A stretch of DNA of 64,000 nt from Polytrichum commune (Eukaryota; Streptophyta; Polytrichopsida; Polytrichales; Polytrichaceae). Positions 32,740 through 44,636 of the stretch are shown piece after piece (positions within the stretch are counted from its first letter, which is position 1; each line of letters starts with the position of its first letter). The stretch lies in assembly GCA_950295325.1 (NCBI GenBank), contig OX485804.1, forward strand, positions 20,336,001-20,400,000, written 5' to 3'. Below the pieces are notes generated by a model. The model had not been told where the DNA came from. It saw nothing but the letters and a program-made list of their open reading frames with translations, and did no database searches. Position numbers and translations under genes: made by a program.

Positions 32740-33566
32740 AACTCAAGCTTCAGCTCAAGCTTGCAAGTTTGGTGGGCCAAGACGAAAACATCCGGACCTT
32801 ACATGTGCCTAAAAATGGTGGAGCTTCGATTCGAGCTCAAACTTGTACTTATGGACTTCAACCTGAGAGTTTTCACAAGGTTGGGATTAGGTTGAACATG
32901 AAACCCAACACAAATAGAAAACATGTGGAACGGAAGCCCTACCATTTTTAGGCGCATGCAAGGCTCCAAATTGTCTTGCCTAAGGGTTGCTTTACACCTA
33001 GAGGCCATGCCAATTCCCCTTGAGGCCAATTGCATGAGATTTCAGCCCCTTTTGGGTTGGAGGCCGGCCTCAACTACACATTATAATAAGATTATAACGG
33101 GGGCCAATTTTCCCATATGTAAAGGCCTTAGGGTCAAGAAGCTAGGCCGTTTCAATAAATCTAGCATAATCCAACGGATCTAGCATAATCTAGGACAGAG
33201 CCGTTCGGATTTCCACATAATCCAATGGATATGGTTTGCTTGAAAAAACCATTTTTTATTTTTATTTTTTTAAAAAATAATTAAAATATGACATTGGTCC
33301 CAAGGCCAAGAATTGGCCCTCCATTTTGGGTGGACCCAATTCAACGAGCTCGGGCCATGTCAAGCCATGCATTTTTTGAGAAAAAAAATCATACCACCAA
33401 ATTGGCCTGGCCTCTAGGTGAAAAGGGGTTGGGACCGACTGATTTTAGCCTTTTGGCCAATCACAAGTGAAGATTTCAAGCCTCTTACACAACGAATTGG
33501 CCCGGCCTCAAGGTGTAAAGCGGCCCTAAGCCCACAAAACTTGCAACCTTGAGCTTGAGCTCAAGC
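32740..33566. mobile_element. Foldback element interrupted by a MITE
   Basis: The left arm (about 32740-32840) contains CTTGCAAGTTTGGTGGGCC and GTGCCTAAAAATGGTGGAGC. The right arm contains the inverted matches CCTACCATTTTTAGGCGCATG (32940-32960) and CCCACAAAACTTGCAACC (33530-33548). The right arm is split exactly by the family C MITE at 32984-33526. Removing the MITE and one TAA makes the arms collinear. Confidence 0.75.
32984..33526. mobile_element. Tourist/PIF-Harbinger-like MITE, family C (543 bp)
   Basis: Ends GGGTTGCTTTACACCTAGAG and GGGCCGCTTTACACCTTGAG (right end, complement), flanked by TAA (32981-32983 and 33527-33529). It shares the GGGCC-TTYACAC terminal core with families A and B but has a different interior. 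Confidence 0.85.
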
Positions 33567-34339
33567 ACGTGTGTGTGGCAAGGGCATGACTCGTGTAGGT
33601 TTTATCCCCTTCATCAATATGTGTAAAAAAACTCCCAAATAGGGAGGGTTTGGAATTCTTCATCGAGGTCGTTGTTGTGCGTTTGAGATTTTAGAACTTG
33701 GCGCTCAAAATCCTCTATGCTCATACATTCTTATCACTTAGAACTCTCTGAGACTTCCCTGATTTTTGGGTTACTTTTTTTGTTATTCTAAAATTTCATT
33801 GAAGAAGCTACCCAAAGGGCTAATAAATCCACACATGCAACATTTAAATGATTATACGGGAGGATTGCTACATTCCAATCGTTATGTTTGACCTCTATAT
33901 GAACTCTCGAAGACCACCTCCCAAAGGAGGCTTAACACCTTGTGTTGCATCATGGTTAACATTGATCAATGTACGGCTAACAACTCACATTCATGTCAGT
34001 ACATGGATACGGACATTACTTTTATTTTTTGAGATATCAATCCCTTTATATTGAACTCCATACCCAACATAAAATTGATTGGTCGTGAACATCATGTCAA
34101 GTGATCTCGTGGCAAAGTTCCCACGATTTCAATGAAGGGCAATTTGATTATCGCAATGGTTAGCACATGGAACTTAATACTTATACAAAATGTGAGTTGT
34201 TGGACGCCAAGGTTTTCAAAACCAACCCCATCACAAACTATTTCAAACTCATTCCAACTTTTTGGGACATGAATATGTGCAAAGTGTGAGTTGCAACTTC
34301 TCACTAAGCCCAAAACAAAAATCTTAGCTTTGGTGACTA
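33567..34339. other. Intergenic sequence
   Basis: No gene or paired repeat ends seen. Confidence 0.4.
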
Positions 34340-34778
34340 CACTAGTAGTACACCATTTATGGTATGTAGCGTCACATGCATAATAGTGTCACTTACCCTA
34401 TTTTGAGGTGTATGCCAAGTTACACTAATGATCAAAAACTTCATCATTAGTGTCACCTCATGACGCTTGCTGTTCGAGTGCATTTACTCATATTTTTCTT
34501 TTGCATACTTAAAATGTAAACATATGACACTTGCCATTAGTATACCTAATCATATCTTCCCTTAGATTCTAAAATATAAAACTATCATCTCAAGTACTCC
34601 AATGTGCTATAATAAATGTCATGATGTAAATAATTCTTTCACTTTGAAAAGTTACTTATGTTGTAGAATAGTATCAAATTGGCAATCAACGGACATGACA
34701 CTTTGAGATCTCTAGGCATCTAGTTTAGGCCCTTCGCAAGCCGTATATGTGACACTAAAGATCATAAATTGTGTAGTA
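34340..34778. mobile_element. CACTA-like non-autonomous element, copy 3
   Basis: The left end CACTAGTAGTACACCATTTA and the right-end complement CTACACAATTTATGATCTTT form an imperfect TIR, both followed by GTGTCAC or GCGTCAC. The interior carries CATATGACACTTGCCATTAG, which matches copy 1 inverted. Confidence 0.55.
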
Positions 34779-34940
34779 AGTAAATCCTACGATGTATCAA
34801 GGGGTTTTTTTGAATAGAATAGGGCCAAGGGGCTAATATCACGTCAATAACAATTACCAATGCTAGTTCTTCATTTCTTTGCTTCTTTCATTTTCGAAAG
34901 TAGCCTCTAGGTGGCATTGTGTTGAATAGGTAGGATCTAG

Positions 34941-35322
34941 AGTAGAGGCACCCGTAACCAATCACTTAAGATATTTCGCACCACTTCTAGAGAAATATAA
35001 GGCGGTGCTAATATTTCCCACAAAGGAAGATTTAAATAAGGAGGATTGCAAGAAAAATTCGGTAATTTTTTTCCTTAAATTGAAAGTACTATGAATTTTT
35101 AAAGCCAGAAATTGGCTTGAACGTATTGCATGTGTCTAGAGTATTCATGCCAAAATCACTTTGCTTTAATTGCTTGTTCCTCCTCACTTTAGCACTCAAA
35201 AGCATGACACGTGTCGTGGCACTATTGTTTCCAATTTGATTAAAATGCAGTCCCAACCTAATCAAATTCTGGTACCCTGTAAATTGCTGATGAGATCCTG
35301 ATCGGGAATAGGCGCCTCTACT
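34941..35322. mobile_element. MITE family F copy 3
   Basis: Ends AGTAGAGGCACCCGTAACCA and AGTAGAGGCGCCTATTCCCG (right end, complement). Interior collinear with 28051-28440. Confidence 0.8.
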
Positions 35323-35396
35323 ATATAGCTCTTATTGACATGTGATTGTGTGCTCGTGGCTTGAGGGCCAACAACAAGCTTGGAATTTCAAATTGT

Positions 35397-35751
35397 AGTA
35401 GAGGCACCTTTTCCCATCTATAGGGTACCATAATCTCAATCATACTAGGATTGAATTTCAATCAAGGGGGGGGGGGTGGGGGGATCAATAATGCCATGAG
35501 ACATATCCTAGTTTTGAGTGCTAAAGCAAGCGGTTATGGCAGACTCTAAACATTGGTAACACGTTCGGGCCAACTTTTTGGCTTCAAAAATCCACAATAA
35601 TTTCAATTTAAGGAATAAAATCATTGAAAATTTTGTCAACCTCATGATTTCCATCTTCCTACAAGGGGAAATAAAATAGAATCGCACCACCTTACACTTC
35701 TCCAAATTTGGCTCAAAATTTCTTAAGTGACCGGTTATGTGTGCCTCCATC
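35397..35751. mobile_element. MITE family F copy 4, in opposite subtype to copy 3
   Basis: Starts AGTAGAGGCACCTTTTCCCA. The right end is decayed (GGTTATGTGTGCCTCCAT). Interior collinear with 21012-21383. It lies only 74 bp from copy 3 and contains a G9 run near 35467. Confidence 0.7.
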
Positions 35752-35819
35752 GTACGCTTACACAACCAAACCACGTGTTGCATTAGCAAATCCACCTCTG
35801 TTGATGTAGTTACGGTCAT

Positions 35820-36462
35820 CGGGAGTGTAGACTATTGGTTTCTTAATCGGATGTGTAAGTCCTCCTAGTTGCGTTCACTGTCGAGTGTAGAGTGGTTAGT
35901 AATGTTTGAAAACACACCCCAATCTCCTTTAAGCACCACGTGTCTTGTTGTGATGTTTGCTCTTTGATCCTCACCGAACCACATACCCACCAAACATAAG
36001 CGAGGGGTCCGATGAAGAAAACGAGGAGCCACTTACGACCCATCTACCACAAGCAAGGCTTGCTTGCTCGTGTGAGAGGTGAAAGAGGGGGGGGGGATCA
36101 AGCAGTGGGTGGGTTGGCGGGGAGTGCTATGTTACAGGGGGCCATCGGAAGTGCAGACTATTGGTTTCTTAATCGGATGCGTAAGTCCTCCTAGTTGCAT
36201 TCATTGTCGAGTGTAGAGTGATTAGTAATGTTTGAAAACACACCCCAATCTCCTTTAAACACCACGTGTCTTGTTGTGATGTTTGCTCTTTGATCCTCAC
36301 CGAACCACATACCCACCAAACATAGGCGAGGGGTCCGATGAAGAAAACGAGGAGCCACTTACGACCCATCTACCATAAGCAAGGCCTGCTTGCTCATGTG
36401 AGAGGTGAAAGGGGGGGGGGGGGGGCGGGGGTTGGCGAGGAGTGCTATGTTACAGGGGGGCC
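35820..36462. repeat. Tandem duplication, period 326 bp, of R1-like sequence with G-runs
   Basis: GACTATTGGTTTCTTAATCG at 35830 recurs at 36156. A 66-codon ORF shadow recurs with two changes. Each unit ends in a G-run (G9 near 36089 and a longer run at 36411-36424). The order of CCAATCTCCTTTAA, GATCCTCACC and ACCACATACC matches repeat family R1. Confidence 0.85.
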
Positions 36463-37259
36463 AGCTTGTTGTTGTCCCCTGAGGGGCAGAAGTGGGAGGA
36501 TTTGAGTGAGCAAGTGAGTGGGAATAGCAACGGAGGCTACCAGCCTGCTTATAAGTAAGCTCATCTAATCATAGGGAGTGGCCAGCGGAAGCCCCATGAC
36601 CCACCCTCCCCTCCTCCCGTCCTTCCTTCTTTAAACTTACCTTTATGGACATAGGGTGATGGAGGGGGGGTTGGGCCAAGAGCAAGCGTACCTCGCATTC
36701 ATCCCATCCCACATCAATGGCCCCGAAAATAACATGCAGTCCGGAATCGGATCGGACAAGGAAACCCCGAATTAGTGTGGCCGAGGTCGTCACTTGCCAT
36801 GAATCGGCAACAAACTTATAGGGGATCAACGTCTTATGTTGCTGCATGGATGCGTGGTGCACGCATATATGACCGATCAGTCGATCTCTTCGCTTGGAGT
36901 TAGGCTTTCGTCACTGCTACCCAAGGTGAGGATGCATGCAGTTTTATTATAGCATATTTCTTTGTTTTCGAGGGAAAATGTTCATGAAACTACCATACAT
37001 CATAAATCGTGAATTTGTCTAGAGAGATCCATTGAAGATGAATATAACACAAACCTATGGGGGTCATGTTATAACTAAGTCCCCTTTCCCTTGGGAGTAG
37101 CGGTAACCCAAAGAGGTGGGCATCAGCCCTTGACCGTGATGGAGCACCATGAAGAGCCAACAATGTCCATGAAATTTTGGGGGCACAAACCAGACAAAGT
37201 GCTAGTCTTTCCAAGCCCAACCGGCTACATGGTGACATGTTTCGGTTGTTGTTGTTGTT

Positions 37260-37294
<35 letters not shown>

Positions 37295-37597
37295 GTTTGT
37301 GTGTGTGTGTGGGGGGGGGGGGGGGGAGGGGTTAGATTGAAGAACATTCTGTAAATTCCTTTACAAACTCAACCAGTTCATGTGTGAGTAGCGTCCAGTT
37401 CTCCTCATTCATTGGAGCCCGAGATGAGCATTGCTGCCATGTTGATTGCTGCTGCTGCTGCAGAGACTCCCCAAATTCCTCATGTTGGGATTCCATGCCA
37501 TAAGTCCCCAGGCAGAAATAATTAAGCATATTGTGTACATATCCCAAGTTAGACTAAGTTATGCACTTCCCCATCTTGCCATTGTCAGCTTTGCCAA
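36463..37597. other. Intergenic sequence with simple repeats
   Basis: Contains (TTG)n, then T33 (37261-37293), (GT)n and G16 (37311-37326). No gene recognised; small ORFs are products of these low-complexity tracts. Confidence 0.6.
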
Positions 37598-40500
37598 CTT
37601 CTTCTTCTTCTTCTTCTTCTGAGACAGAAGGCCGCAAGGCCAATGCCAAATGCACTAAGAAGTAAGGAAGATGCGCGCCCACTTCAAGGGGAAGCGGAGC
37701 CTCATGGACACATCACGCCAACACGTAAAGAGAAAACATCGAACCAAGAAACAAAGACTCCACCTAAAACAACCCACAAATTCTCCTAACCAAGGACCAA
37801 CCCCACCACATAGGTCAAGGATAAGTCCCAAGCCATCAAGTAACGAACCAAAGTGCCAAACAACCTTGTGGCCTATAGACCACGTGAAGCAACTTCTATG
37901 CCAAAGCATAACATAGTGTGCTGGATCCCAAACTTGGGACCAATAAAACCTATAGTTCATAGGGAGGTAACCTTGTCACTTGTCTATTGCCCTAGTCATG
38001 CCATAAACCCTATTGATGACCAACTTTCTATCAAATTTCATAGCATATTTAAGGAAGCAAAGATCTTCAACCCATCACCACCAATCCAGGTCCCCACCAA
38101 GTGTGGCCAATTTGCCATAGAAGAAGGGTATTTTTTCTTTTTTTTCTTTCCCTTCCTGAAACACTTGTGAAACACTTGATTGGGAGAGGCAAGGAACAAT
38201 GGTGTCGGTGCATCCTAGAGGGGAAAAGTCCTCCAATCATAGTACCACAAAAGCTAGGTTGGCCACACTGTTGTAGTAAAACCCCACCCATTGGCTTAGA
38301 TGAGTGACTTTTGGGTCATCTTCTAGTAAGCACCTCCATTTGTCAATAATCTTGGATGTAAGTGTATTCCAATCCTCATTATCCGCCGTGGTGAGCTTGA
38401 ACTTAGTTTGAGCCTCATCCTAGGAGAGAAAGGTGCGGTGTTCACTATCCCAAATGTTGTCCACACATGAATCCTTTTGCAGTATAGTTTGTGAGCCCTA
38501 GCTAGGTAAATCAATTATCAATAAGTTCAAGGCTATTTGATCACTGGATATTAGGTTTTTTTTTCATGCAACACTTACTCCAACTAATCCAATATGGGTG
38601 AGTTGCTCTTGCCCCGACCAAAGGTAGTTTCGGATTGCATCCCTGATGTTCCTAAGCATTTTGTTAGAATCACCCCAAAATATGATGAGTAACCACAAGG
38701 TAGAAAGCATGACGTGGTTAGGGATGACCACTATGCTTGATATGGAGAGTTTCATAATACTTCAATAATCAAGTTTTAAAGAAATTTCCTTATACACAAA
38801 TTGGTCAACGTCTAGGTGTGGAGTTTAAGGCCAAAGGGTACCCCAAAGAGCTTAGAGGGGTCTCCTTCTTTTGCCTGCATCGATATATAAGATGCTAACC
38901 ACTTAGTTTTATGCATGTACCTAACGACTAGTAGGCACATGATCTCTCCTAGTTGATTTCCATCCCTGAGGTCTCACAAAACATTGTGAGCAATCTAACC
39001 AATTCATTCACATGTTGCTTATCTCCTTTAATTATGAATGAAGAATCAATAGCGTATTGTGAGATAGTCCATTGTTTATTGTCCCCCCATTGGCAAGGTG
39101 ATCCCCCTAGGTCTACACTTTGTGCATTCCATCTTAATAATGTGTGTAACCAACTCTTTGACAATAGGAAAAAAATTGGCGCTAGTGGACAACCTTGGTG
39201 GACCCCATGCCCGATGTTGAAACTTTCTCCAAGGCTATGTTGAGTTTGATTGTGGCAATGGCATTTTGAAAGAGGAGTTTCAACTGTCAATAATTTGGTC
39301 ATATATCCCCATCTTTTGCATTGCATGAAAAAGAAAGTTCACAAAACTTTTTCATAGGCCTTCGAAAAGTCGAGTTTTAAGTAGAAAGTGGGTTGTTTTG
39401 AACTCTTGGCCTAGTGCAATGTTTCTTGAGTTAAGACAATGTTGTCAAGAATGAATACAAGCATGTGAAATGCCGTTTGTTGTGGGCTAATAATGATAGT
39501 AAGTAGTGGTTGAAGCCATAATTCAAGGCCTTGGCAATTTTTTGTAAATTACTTTGAGCAAAATAATCAATTGCCAATGGTTAAGAACCCTAAACTCTCT
39601 CACCTTAGGAACAATACTAACTAACCTTTTGTCACCCCCTCGGAGAAACCCTCCTACTCAATCCCATTAAATATCATTTGATGGAAGTCAAACCCAAGGG
39701 CATGTCACAATAGTTGAAAGAATACAACCGGGATCCCATTCTATCCCAATGCCTTCCGATGGCCATTGAGTTAACTACAATGCCAAGTTCTTTGGGTGTG
39801 ATTTCATGTGTGAGGATGTCATTCATCGCCCTGGTGAAGGTGAAAATAAAACCCTCAAACACTTCCCTTAAATGCCACCTTGCATATGTTCATGTGGTTG
39901 TAAAAGTTTTTTTATATAAGAAAATAAATAGAAATAAATAATAGAAATAGAAATTGTGACATACTCGTCTAAATCCTCCCTCTTGGTAAAATTTTTAACT
40001 TGGATATCTTGGACTTGGTAATACGGATGGAAAGTTCTTTGCCTGATTGACCATAAACTCGGCCGAACACTTGTAATCAATTTTTATTCTTGTTACCCCT
40101 AGACATGATTCAACCCCCTTAACCTTCTTGATTTTAACCACCTCAAGTGCATTTTTGAGCTCCGTGGCTTCTCCTTGCTTTTTAATGTCATAGACGTCAT
40201 CATGTAGGGTTGTAGTGGCTATTTGTAACTTAGCCCCAAAGTCTAGTTCTTCTTTTCTATACTCCCTTGCCTTTTGCTTGCTAAGTTCCCTATAGAATCT
40301 TGACACATGCTACAACTTGGAGAAAAAGGAAATTTCCTTGGGGAGAGCAGCCCACTTATCCCTATGTTGGTTAGCAACATTCCATTGCAAATATGCGACA
40401 TTCCATTTGAATGCAAATTTCCGCACTGCCCCCTCCCCTTTGGCCAATACATGTGAACAAAGTGAGTGATAAGACCCCACTAAGTACCCATGAATAAATT

Positions 40501-41165
40501 AAGTCAAGTTCCATAAATCAAGTTCGTTAGACAAAGGAGTGTAAAACCTATCTAGTCGTGCAAGTCTTTTGGCCCATCCTTGTTGTCCTTTATTCCATGA
40601 GTACATGGCACCCTCTGATAGTTAAAGGGTACCTTGCACTTGGAGTGTGTTAAGTAATTCATGCGAGTGTAACCTTTTGAGGCGGTTGTTTGCCCTTTTC
40701 TAGTCATTTAATCCATCCTTCAGCCTTTCAGTCATGTTAAAATCTCCTCCAATGATTCATATGTAGTCTTTGGGTAAAGAGTTTGATATGAGGTGCCGTA
40801 GATGACATTGTTCAGTAGGTATGTTGGGTGCCTATGCATAGGCTAACTTAGATCCCCCCCCCCTTAATGCCTTCTAAGATAATCCAAAAAACTCTATTAT
40901 CAGAAAGGGACCCGTGTGTTGTAACCAATTTAATTTATCTACTAGCTAGGGGAATCCCTACACCTCTTTTGCTTGTAGCGTTAGGGTTAAGCCAACTTCT
41001 TTCACCCGGTGTTGCTTCAAGTATCCAACTAGTGCAACCTATCATAAGTTTCCAACCTCGGTTTTCAATCATCTTCCTTTGAGTTTGTGTTATTGTATCA
41101 TGATTGCACCTTCTTTGTGTACTAGTGAGTTGATACATTGTCTTTCATTCAAAATGCTCTCTGGG
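37598..41165 (-). mobile_element. Degraded L1-type LINE ORF2 (L-B): endonuclease, reverse transcriptase, zf-RVT
   Basis: Read on the minus strand. Endonuclease part: SKRGVGIPLASR (about 40940), APNIPTEQ, and GGDFN at 40736-40750. Linker: EITPKELGIVVNSMAIGRH (about 39800). Reverse transcriptase: GVHQGCPLAP and QYAIDSSF in 38949-39326; the latter is the YADD box with its first Asp replaced by Ile. Downstream: LPNHVMLSTLW-like sequence (38564-38755) and the zf-RVT region with FYWSQVWDPAHYVM (about 37900). The element ends in (GAA)n (37598-37621 on the plus strand). Frames are broken repeatedly. Its 5' side abuts the left inverted-repeat arm within 10 bp. Inactive. Confidence 0.8.
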
Positions 41166-41561
41166 TTATTAAGTCTTCAACACACGAGATGCAAGCTAGA
41201 AACATTATGAATGTTAACTTTAAAGAGAACCACCTCTTTTCTAACTAATAATCCATTGAAATTTCTTTCCACACTATATGGTAAGATCTTACCACTTTGA
41301 CCTCTATAGGGGTTGAGATCTTCTTTGGAAGTAAGTTGGCTTGCTTCATTCATCCCCTTTATCACTTCATCTTCCATTTCAAGGTCGTGTTTTAAAGCCT
41401 CCCCCGAAATATTTTTTTATTTTTAAAATTTTTTCCTGTGGCATTGGATCAAATCTTGTTCCACCCCCATTCCCCACCTTCTCAGCAAAGGTCTCCATTG
41501 TCAATTGCCACATGCTTCAAATCCAGTGTTGTCCTCCTTCCTTTCCAATATGCTTGTCCTA

Positions 41562-41813
41562 CCTTCCGGATTTTTTCGTCCCAAAATAATTGTCCGGTTT
41601 ATGTGCACGTTGAGAAATTTGAGGCTCAAAGTCAAATTTATTTGCGCCAAACTTCATCATCAAGAAGCCTTTCGACACCGCAACTTTGGGGGGCGTTTCA
41701 GAGCAGAAGTTTTTTATTTTAAGAATCATATTTACAACTACTAGGTCAATAGTCAACGGACCTTAATCTCGCCAAAATTAAGAACACGGACAATCGATTT
41801 GAGACGGAGGAAG
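41562..41813. mobile_element. Stowaway-like MITE in the left arm (252 bp)
   Basis: The right-end complement is CTTCCTCCGTCTCAAATCG, the classic Stowaway-type end. The left end contains CGTCCCAAAATAATTGTCCG. TA flanks both ends. The same element is at 53064-53315. Confidence 0.8.
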
Positions 41814-42235
41814 TATATATATTCCAACTTAGCACTCTTCTCTTCATTGATCCCTAGTTCGATCCAAGTTTGGCTCTAAAATCCACAGGGCCTTGCTTCT
41901 TGTACTACGCATGAGTTCCCAACCTTGTGATCCTAATGAGGTTGTCGATGGCAGTAAATAAGGCAGTGTTTGCTCAATCTGATCCAATCCCTGCTAAACT
42001 AAACTACCATAAGATCGATCTACAAATCTCGCCGCAAATGTTATGTGTAAAGGCACGCATCTCGATGGTCTGGAAAAAAACGCAGCCGAGGCTCCACCTC
42101 CTCCTCTGCCTTCAAGCCATCCTTCATCGCGCCCCTCGAGACGAAGCCAACTTCTTCCTTTCCTTGCCCCGGCCCCCTCATTACCAATGTAGACAGGACT
42201 AAGTGCCTACTTTCCCCGACTAGCCTACTTGTCCT

Positions 42236-43265
42236 AGAATATGAAACACACGACAATTAGACCGACAAGACAAGGTGGTTAGCAAGCAACTTGAAATGGA
42301 GATCATCACCACTTTCCTCAATTTTCAGAAACTGTCCCAATGAATATCTTATGCATTATCAAAGTGAAGATTCTCATGCTCGTCTAATGGTTACATAGGT
42401 CATGTCAAGAGAATGGTTATCGTATGTTGAGCACATAGTTCAATCTCTTTTAAACACAATGTGTTTTTGGTATTTGTGCTTGGATCCCCACCTCTAACTA
42501 CATACCACTCACAATGTAAGTGTTCGATTAAGATGAGGAATCTATCTTGATGGGTTACTTGTTCCAACTAGTTCATTTCTCTTAGGCTATAAAACACAAA
42601 GAAAGAGAAACTCCGGTCCCTTTTTAGCAAGGGGCCGGCGTGAATAAAGTGTCCGTTCGTAATGCCAGTGAACCCGATGGCCACTGGACAAGGGGACACT
42701 GGGACAATACTACTCTCCCCTTTCGAGGATGGACACTATGTGACACACTATACTAGTTCCTAGCTAGCCACTAGTGCCTTGAAGATACCGGACATGGTAT
42801 CCCCCCAAAGGGCTTTGAGGTACCCATACAACAAGGTCCAAGGACCCCCCACCATAGTTGGGTGGACTAAGGTGGTGAGCACCACGCCGGCATGGGGAAT
42901 AGAACCCACAACCTCCTCATTGGGGCCATGAGCCTAACCACCAAGCCAAGGCCCGTGGTGCCCTATAAAACACACAATTAGTGCAAGGTGGGTAGCACAT
43001 CTGACTCGAGGCCGTAGCAATGCTTCTTATGATTTTTGGAGTTCATTTGAGTATCCTATTCGTTAATAAAGTAAAGATTCTTGTGTTCATTAGATGGTCA
43101 TATAGGTTCTCTCAATTATGATCACAATTGAACGTAAAGTAGTTATCATGTTTTAAACACGTAGTCCAATCTCTTTTAAACACATGTCTATTTGGTATCC
43201 ATTTGTGGAGCCACAATCAATGGCATACCACTCAAATATAGGTGTATGATTTTAAAAAGTAATTT
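42236..43265. repeat. Two R1 repeat units split by a SINE
   Basis: The unit from AAACACACGACAATTAG (42243) recurs from AAACACACAATTAG (42968). Both continue through GGTTAGCA or GGGTAGCA, AAGATTCT, CCAATCTCTTTTAAACAC and GGTATYYRT. The SINE at 42599-42962 separates them. An inverted part-unit follows at 43440-43560. Confidence 0.7.
42599..42962 (-). mobile_element. tRNA-derived SINE, family 1 copy 2 (left arm)
   Basis: Flanked by CTATAAAACACA (42587-42598 and 42963-42974). Boxes A and B as in copy 1; tail (CTTT)n. Confidence 0.9.
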
Positions 43266-44186
43266 AAAAAGGGTTATCTACCTTATGGTAAAAGTTGTGG
43301 GCTGCATTATTTGCACATCAAAACATTGAGCATAATAACGTGGGTGCACATTGTTTCCCAACCCACAATATTTGACTTTGCAAATCCACATTAGAGGTTT
43401 AGGTACACCTGTCTAAGACATTTACCTATCCTAATTAGATACATGTATGTGAGTGGTGTGTGGTTAGATGTGGATATAGGAATGGATACCAAAAAGACAT
43501 GTGTTTAAGAGAGATTGGACTACATGAAGAAAACATGTTGAACATTCTAGGCTCAATGGGCAACATACCTACCTAGTTGTTTTATGGACAAGATACTTTT
43601 AAATGTGAGTTTTCATAGCCACGAAAGGGATATCATCAATTTTGCATACATTGTTGCTTAAGTCTCATACGACATTCACGGATCCAAGATTAATTATCAC
43701 GTTGACATCCAAGATATAAATTGTGGCAAAAACTCACCATTTAAGACCCGTTTATCTTACAATATTCTAATGGGTTCAAAATAACATTTGAAAAACTGGG
43801 AAATTTAGGGGAAGGAGTTGGGTATGTCAAGGGAGCATGACAACCATAACTAGGGTTGCAGCCAAACCTGATGCAGCCAAGTCATGTGAAGGTGGTGGTG
43901 GTGGGATCTACGTAAGATGGACACATGTCCAACTAATTGTCCAAAGAAAGTGGGCTACATGCCAAAAACATTTCCCCAAAAACAAACATGTGACAAAAGA
44001 AAAGAGGAAATACACATTGAAAGGTGGGGGCATGGCAACTTTATGGGGGCATGGCGGGCATAGGGGGCTTACAATTATGGATAGGGGAATTCATGCATAT
44101 GATGGGACGGCACGTGCACCGGCATACGGGTGCATAAAGTTGGATTCATTTGGGATATTAATTCATATGCATGGGGGCAACATGCC

Positions 44187-44636
44187 TGCACATCAAGGGT
44201 CCAAGCTAGTATAAATACATCTGCACGCAAGAGGCGTGGAAGATGGGAGAGGACAAAATTTGATATTGAATGGTCAATATTAATTGGGAACGAATGTGGT
44301 CATTACAAGAGGTTGAATTTGAAAAGTAAACAAGCATGACCTGTCCTTGTCACCCTTTGTTTCGTGTGGCAACTTGGAAATGTGTGAATTGTCCTTCAAC
44401 TGGCTCAATAAGACAAATGTGAAAGGAATGAATTGTATATTTGCAAGAAATTTAGAAAGTGCTCTTTCTAATTTTGTTATTGATTTCCTTGTAGAAAAAT
44501 TTGACTTCAATTATAATCCCCAATAATAATAATCAATGTTTTAACCCTCCCCTCCCTTCACCCTTCTCCTTTGTAGGTGCTAAGGATACTTTACTCCAAC
44601 TCTCTTTGGTGTTGTAATGTGAATACACTCTCCCTT
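44187..44636. other. Start of the inverted-repeat spacer
   Basis: No gene recognised. Sequence resumes without homology to the right arm. Confidence 0.4.

Larger units (their letters stand above)
41173..44186. repeat. Left arm of a large inverted repeat (3.0 kb)
   Basis: Complementary to 50710-53702. The section 41755 to about 43830 appears practically identical between arms; 41173-41754 and 43830-44186 differ at several percent, including a 19-20 bp length difference near 44035. It contains a Stowaway-like MITE, a SINE and R1 units. The outermost 200 bp encode LINE ORF1-like sequence on the minus strand. The 125-codon ORF at 43837-44214 spans the inner edge and is not a recognisable gene. 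Confidence 0.95.

Noticed and set aside
32701-33035. Overlapping ORFs of 64-86 codons on both strands at 32.7-33.2 kb
   Set aside because: Mirror-image ORFs arising from the foldback element's inverted arms.
37091-37354. 87-codon ORF with poly-Phe and poly-Gly
   Set aside because: Encoded by T33 and G16 homopolymers.
42599-42962. Two independent SINE insertions in the two arms
   Set aside because: Both carry the same 12-bp target duplication and the same flanks, so they are one insertion copied with the arm.
43837-44214. 125-codon ORF, with a 93-codon counterpart in the right arm (50759-51040), as a conserved gene
   Set aside because: Its conservation is explained by the inverted duplication. 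The two versions differ by an indel and by termination outside the arm. No domain is recognisable.
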